Assembly: GCF_000689395.1 (NCBI RefSeq)
Contig: NZ_HG966617.1
Location: forward strand, 2,072,274 to 2,136,273
Direction of reading: 5' to 3'
From: Candidatus Phaeomarinobacter ectocarpi
GTDB lineage: Bacteria > Pseudomonadota > Alphaproteobacteria > CGMCC-115125
Length of the DNA stretch: 64,000 nt
The translations under genes and the position numbers were made by a program. Under the pieces are notes generated by a model. The model was given only the letters and a program-made list of their open reading frames with translations, did not search any database and was not told the DNA's origin. Positions 62,857 to 64,000 of this stretch are shown in pieces (the first letter of the stretch is position 1; each line of letters starts with the position of its first letter).

Positions 62857-64000
62857 ATGAGCGACCCTTTTGACCTTGGCGACATTCCTGAAGAGGAAAC
62901 AGCGCGCGGCCCGTCCATTTCGGAACGGGCGGCGGCAGGTGTTGCTGCGCCCACGCCTTATCTGGACAGCCTGAACGGCCCGCAACGACAGGCCGTTGAA
63001 GCTCTGGATGGTCCTGTTCTGGTGCTCGCAGGCGCCGGAACAGGCAAAACCCGGGTGCTCACCACCCGTCTCGCCCATGTGCTCAACACCAAGCGTGCCT
63101 GGCCCGGCCAGATACTGGCTGTGACCTTCACCAACAAGGCCGCACGCGAGATGAAGCAGCGCATCGGCGCGCTCATAGGTGGCGTGGTCGAAGGCATGCA
63201 GTGGCTCGGCACATTCCATGCGCTGGGGGCGAAAATTCTGCGCCGCCATGCCGAGCTCGTCGATCTGAGATCAGACTTCACCATTCTGGACGCAGACGAC
63301 CAGGTGCGCTTGATGAAGCAGATCATCAAGGCGGCCGACATTGATGAAAAACGCTGGCCTGCCCGTCAGCTGGCCAACCTCATTGACAGCTGGAAGAATC
63401 GGGCCCTTGCCCCCGACCAGGTGCCCAAGGGAGAAAGCTTCGCCTTTGCCAATGGCAAGGGTGCTGAACTCTATGCGGCCTACCAGGCCCGCCTCAAAAC
63501 TCTCAACGCCGTCGATTTCGGCGATCTGCTGGTAGAAAATCTGCGCATCTTCCAGGAACACCCGGAAGTGCTGGAAGATTACCAGCAGCGGTTCAAATAC
63601 ATTCTGGTGGATGAGTATCAGGATACCAACGTCGCCCAGTATCTGTGGCTTCGGCTCCTTGCGCGCGGCCACAAGAACATCTGCTGCGTCGGGGATGATG
63701 ACCAGTCCATCTATGGCTGGCGCGGCGCTGAAGTCGACAACATCCTGAAATTTGAAAAAGACTTCCCCGGCGCTACGGTCGTGCGCCTGGAGCAGAACTA
63801 CCGGTCGACACCCCACATTCTGCAAGCAGCCTCAGGTCTCATCACCGCCAATGAAGGCCGCCTTGGCAAAACCCTGTGGACCGATGCAAATGACGGCGAA
63901 AAGCTGACCGTGCGCGGCGTCTGGGATGGCGAAGAAGAAGCCCGGACCATCGGCGAAGACATCGAGCAGTTTCAGCGCAAGGACCACCAGCTTAACGAGA
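62857..64000 (+). CDS. UvrD/PcrA-type superfamily I DNA helicase (N-terminal part, runs off the window)
   Basis: 3'-5' DNA helicase for repair or plasmid/replication conflict resolution. The first 381 codons are visible: an acidic N-terminus (MSDPFDLGDIPEEE), LNGPQRQAVEALDG (Q motif), GAGTGKTRVLTTR (motif I), AVTFTNKAAREMKQR (Ia), FGDLLVENLRIF, LVDEYQDTNVAQYLWLRLL (II), VGDDDQSIYGWRGAE (III) and LEQNYRSTPHIL (IV). An extended N-terminus of about 45 residues precedes the Q motif. The frame is open to the window end. Confidence 0.95.
   Translation, partial: MSDPFDLGDIPEEETARGPSISERAAAGVAAPTPYLDSLNGPQRQAVEALDGPVLVLAGAGTGKTRVLTTRLAHVLNTKRAWPGQILAVTFTNKAAREMKQRIGALIGGVVEGMQWLGTFHALGAKILRRHAELVDLRSDFTILDADDQVRLMKQIIKAADIDEKRWPARQLANLIDSWKNRALAPDQVPKGESFAFANGKGAELYAAYQARLKTLNAVDFGDLLVENLRIFQEHPEVLEDYQQRFKYILVDEYQDTNVAQYLWLRLLARGHKNICCVGDDDQSIYGWRGAEVDNILKFEKDFPGATVVRLEQNYRSTPHILQAASGLITANEGRLGKTLWTDANDGEKLTVRGVWDGEEEARTIGEDIEQFQRKDHQLNE

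Overview
The window looks like conserved core chromosome of a GC-rich alphaproteobacterium. Four things point there: a circularly permuted two-piece tmRNA gene encoding the tag ANDNYAEARLAA, an alphaproteobacterial-type SspB next to it, a methionine synthase split into two genes, and a full-length CtrA-type box (TTAA-N7-TTAA) upstream of a surface protein gene. A Parvibaculum-like or other Hyphomicrobiales-related lineage would fit, but I cannot fix the genus from sequence alone. I saw no insertion sequence, prophage, integrase or CRISPR array.

Layout. 1-7.8 kb is a cobalamin block on the minus strand: split MetH, PduO-type adenosyltransferase, BtuD/BtuC/BtuF-like importer and BtuB-like receptor, headed by a cobalamin riboswitch. 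8-11.4 kb carries a cytochrome P450 and an old-yellow-enzyme/FadH-type reductase. 11.4-14.2 kb has a KefB-type antiporter with a universal stress protein. 14.5-17.4 kb has a peroxiredoxin-like protein and ethanolamine ammonia-lyase EutBC, a B12 enzyme. 17.4-23.5 kb has tRNA-Lys and the rod-shape operon mreB-mreC-mreD-mrdA-rodA. 23.6-25.5 kb has leuA with a newly read Leu-rich leader ORF and a terminator. 25.8-33.1 kb mixes a LysR regulator, purT, an SDR, a hydrolase-MFS pair, a MerR/cation-transporter divergon and an Asp/Glu racemase-like protein. 33.2-36.7 kb is ilvI-ilvH-ilvC. 36.8-43.0 kb holds miaA, serB, degP, a DUF2065 protein, hflC and hflK. 43.2-47.7 kb holds an Mrp ATPase, two small secreted proteins, an SMP-30 protein, folA and thyA. 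47.8-50.0 kb is an inverse-autotransporter-like protein with a beta-helix repeat region. 50.2-54.1 kb has an M19 dipeptidase, ssrA, sspB, fumC and a ribbon-helix-helix protein. 54.1-64 kb has a giant AsmA protein, DUF4169, a GlcD-like oxidase, a thioesterase, a secreted pentapeptide-repeat protein, a coiled-coil protein, a ClC transporter and the start of a UvrD/PcrA helicase.

How the parts connect. B12 uptake and adenosylation sit close to two B12 consumers (MetH, EutBC). Branched-chain amino-acid synthesis is split over leuA and ilvIHC, both with structured leaders. The tmRNA gene and SspB, which act in one pathway (tagging stalled products and delivering them to ClpXP), are neighbours. HflKC and DegP form an envelope quality-control cluster.

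The most novel-looking items are a 96-residue secreted protein with three copies of an FPGDRNP motif (44416-44706), the putative CtrA-controlled inverse autotransporter with a beta-helix passenger, the leuA attenuator, and a possible RBS-sequestering hairpin below the B12 riboswitch.
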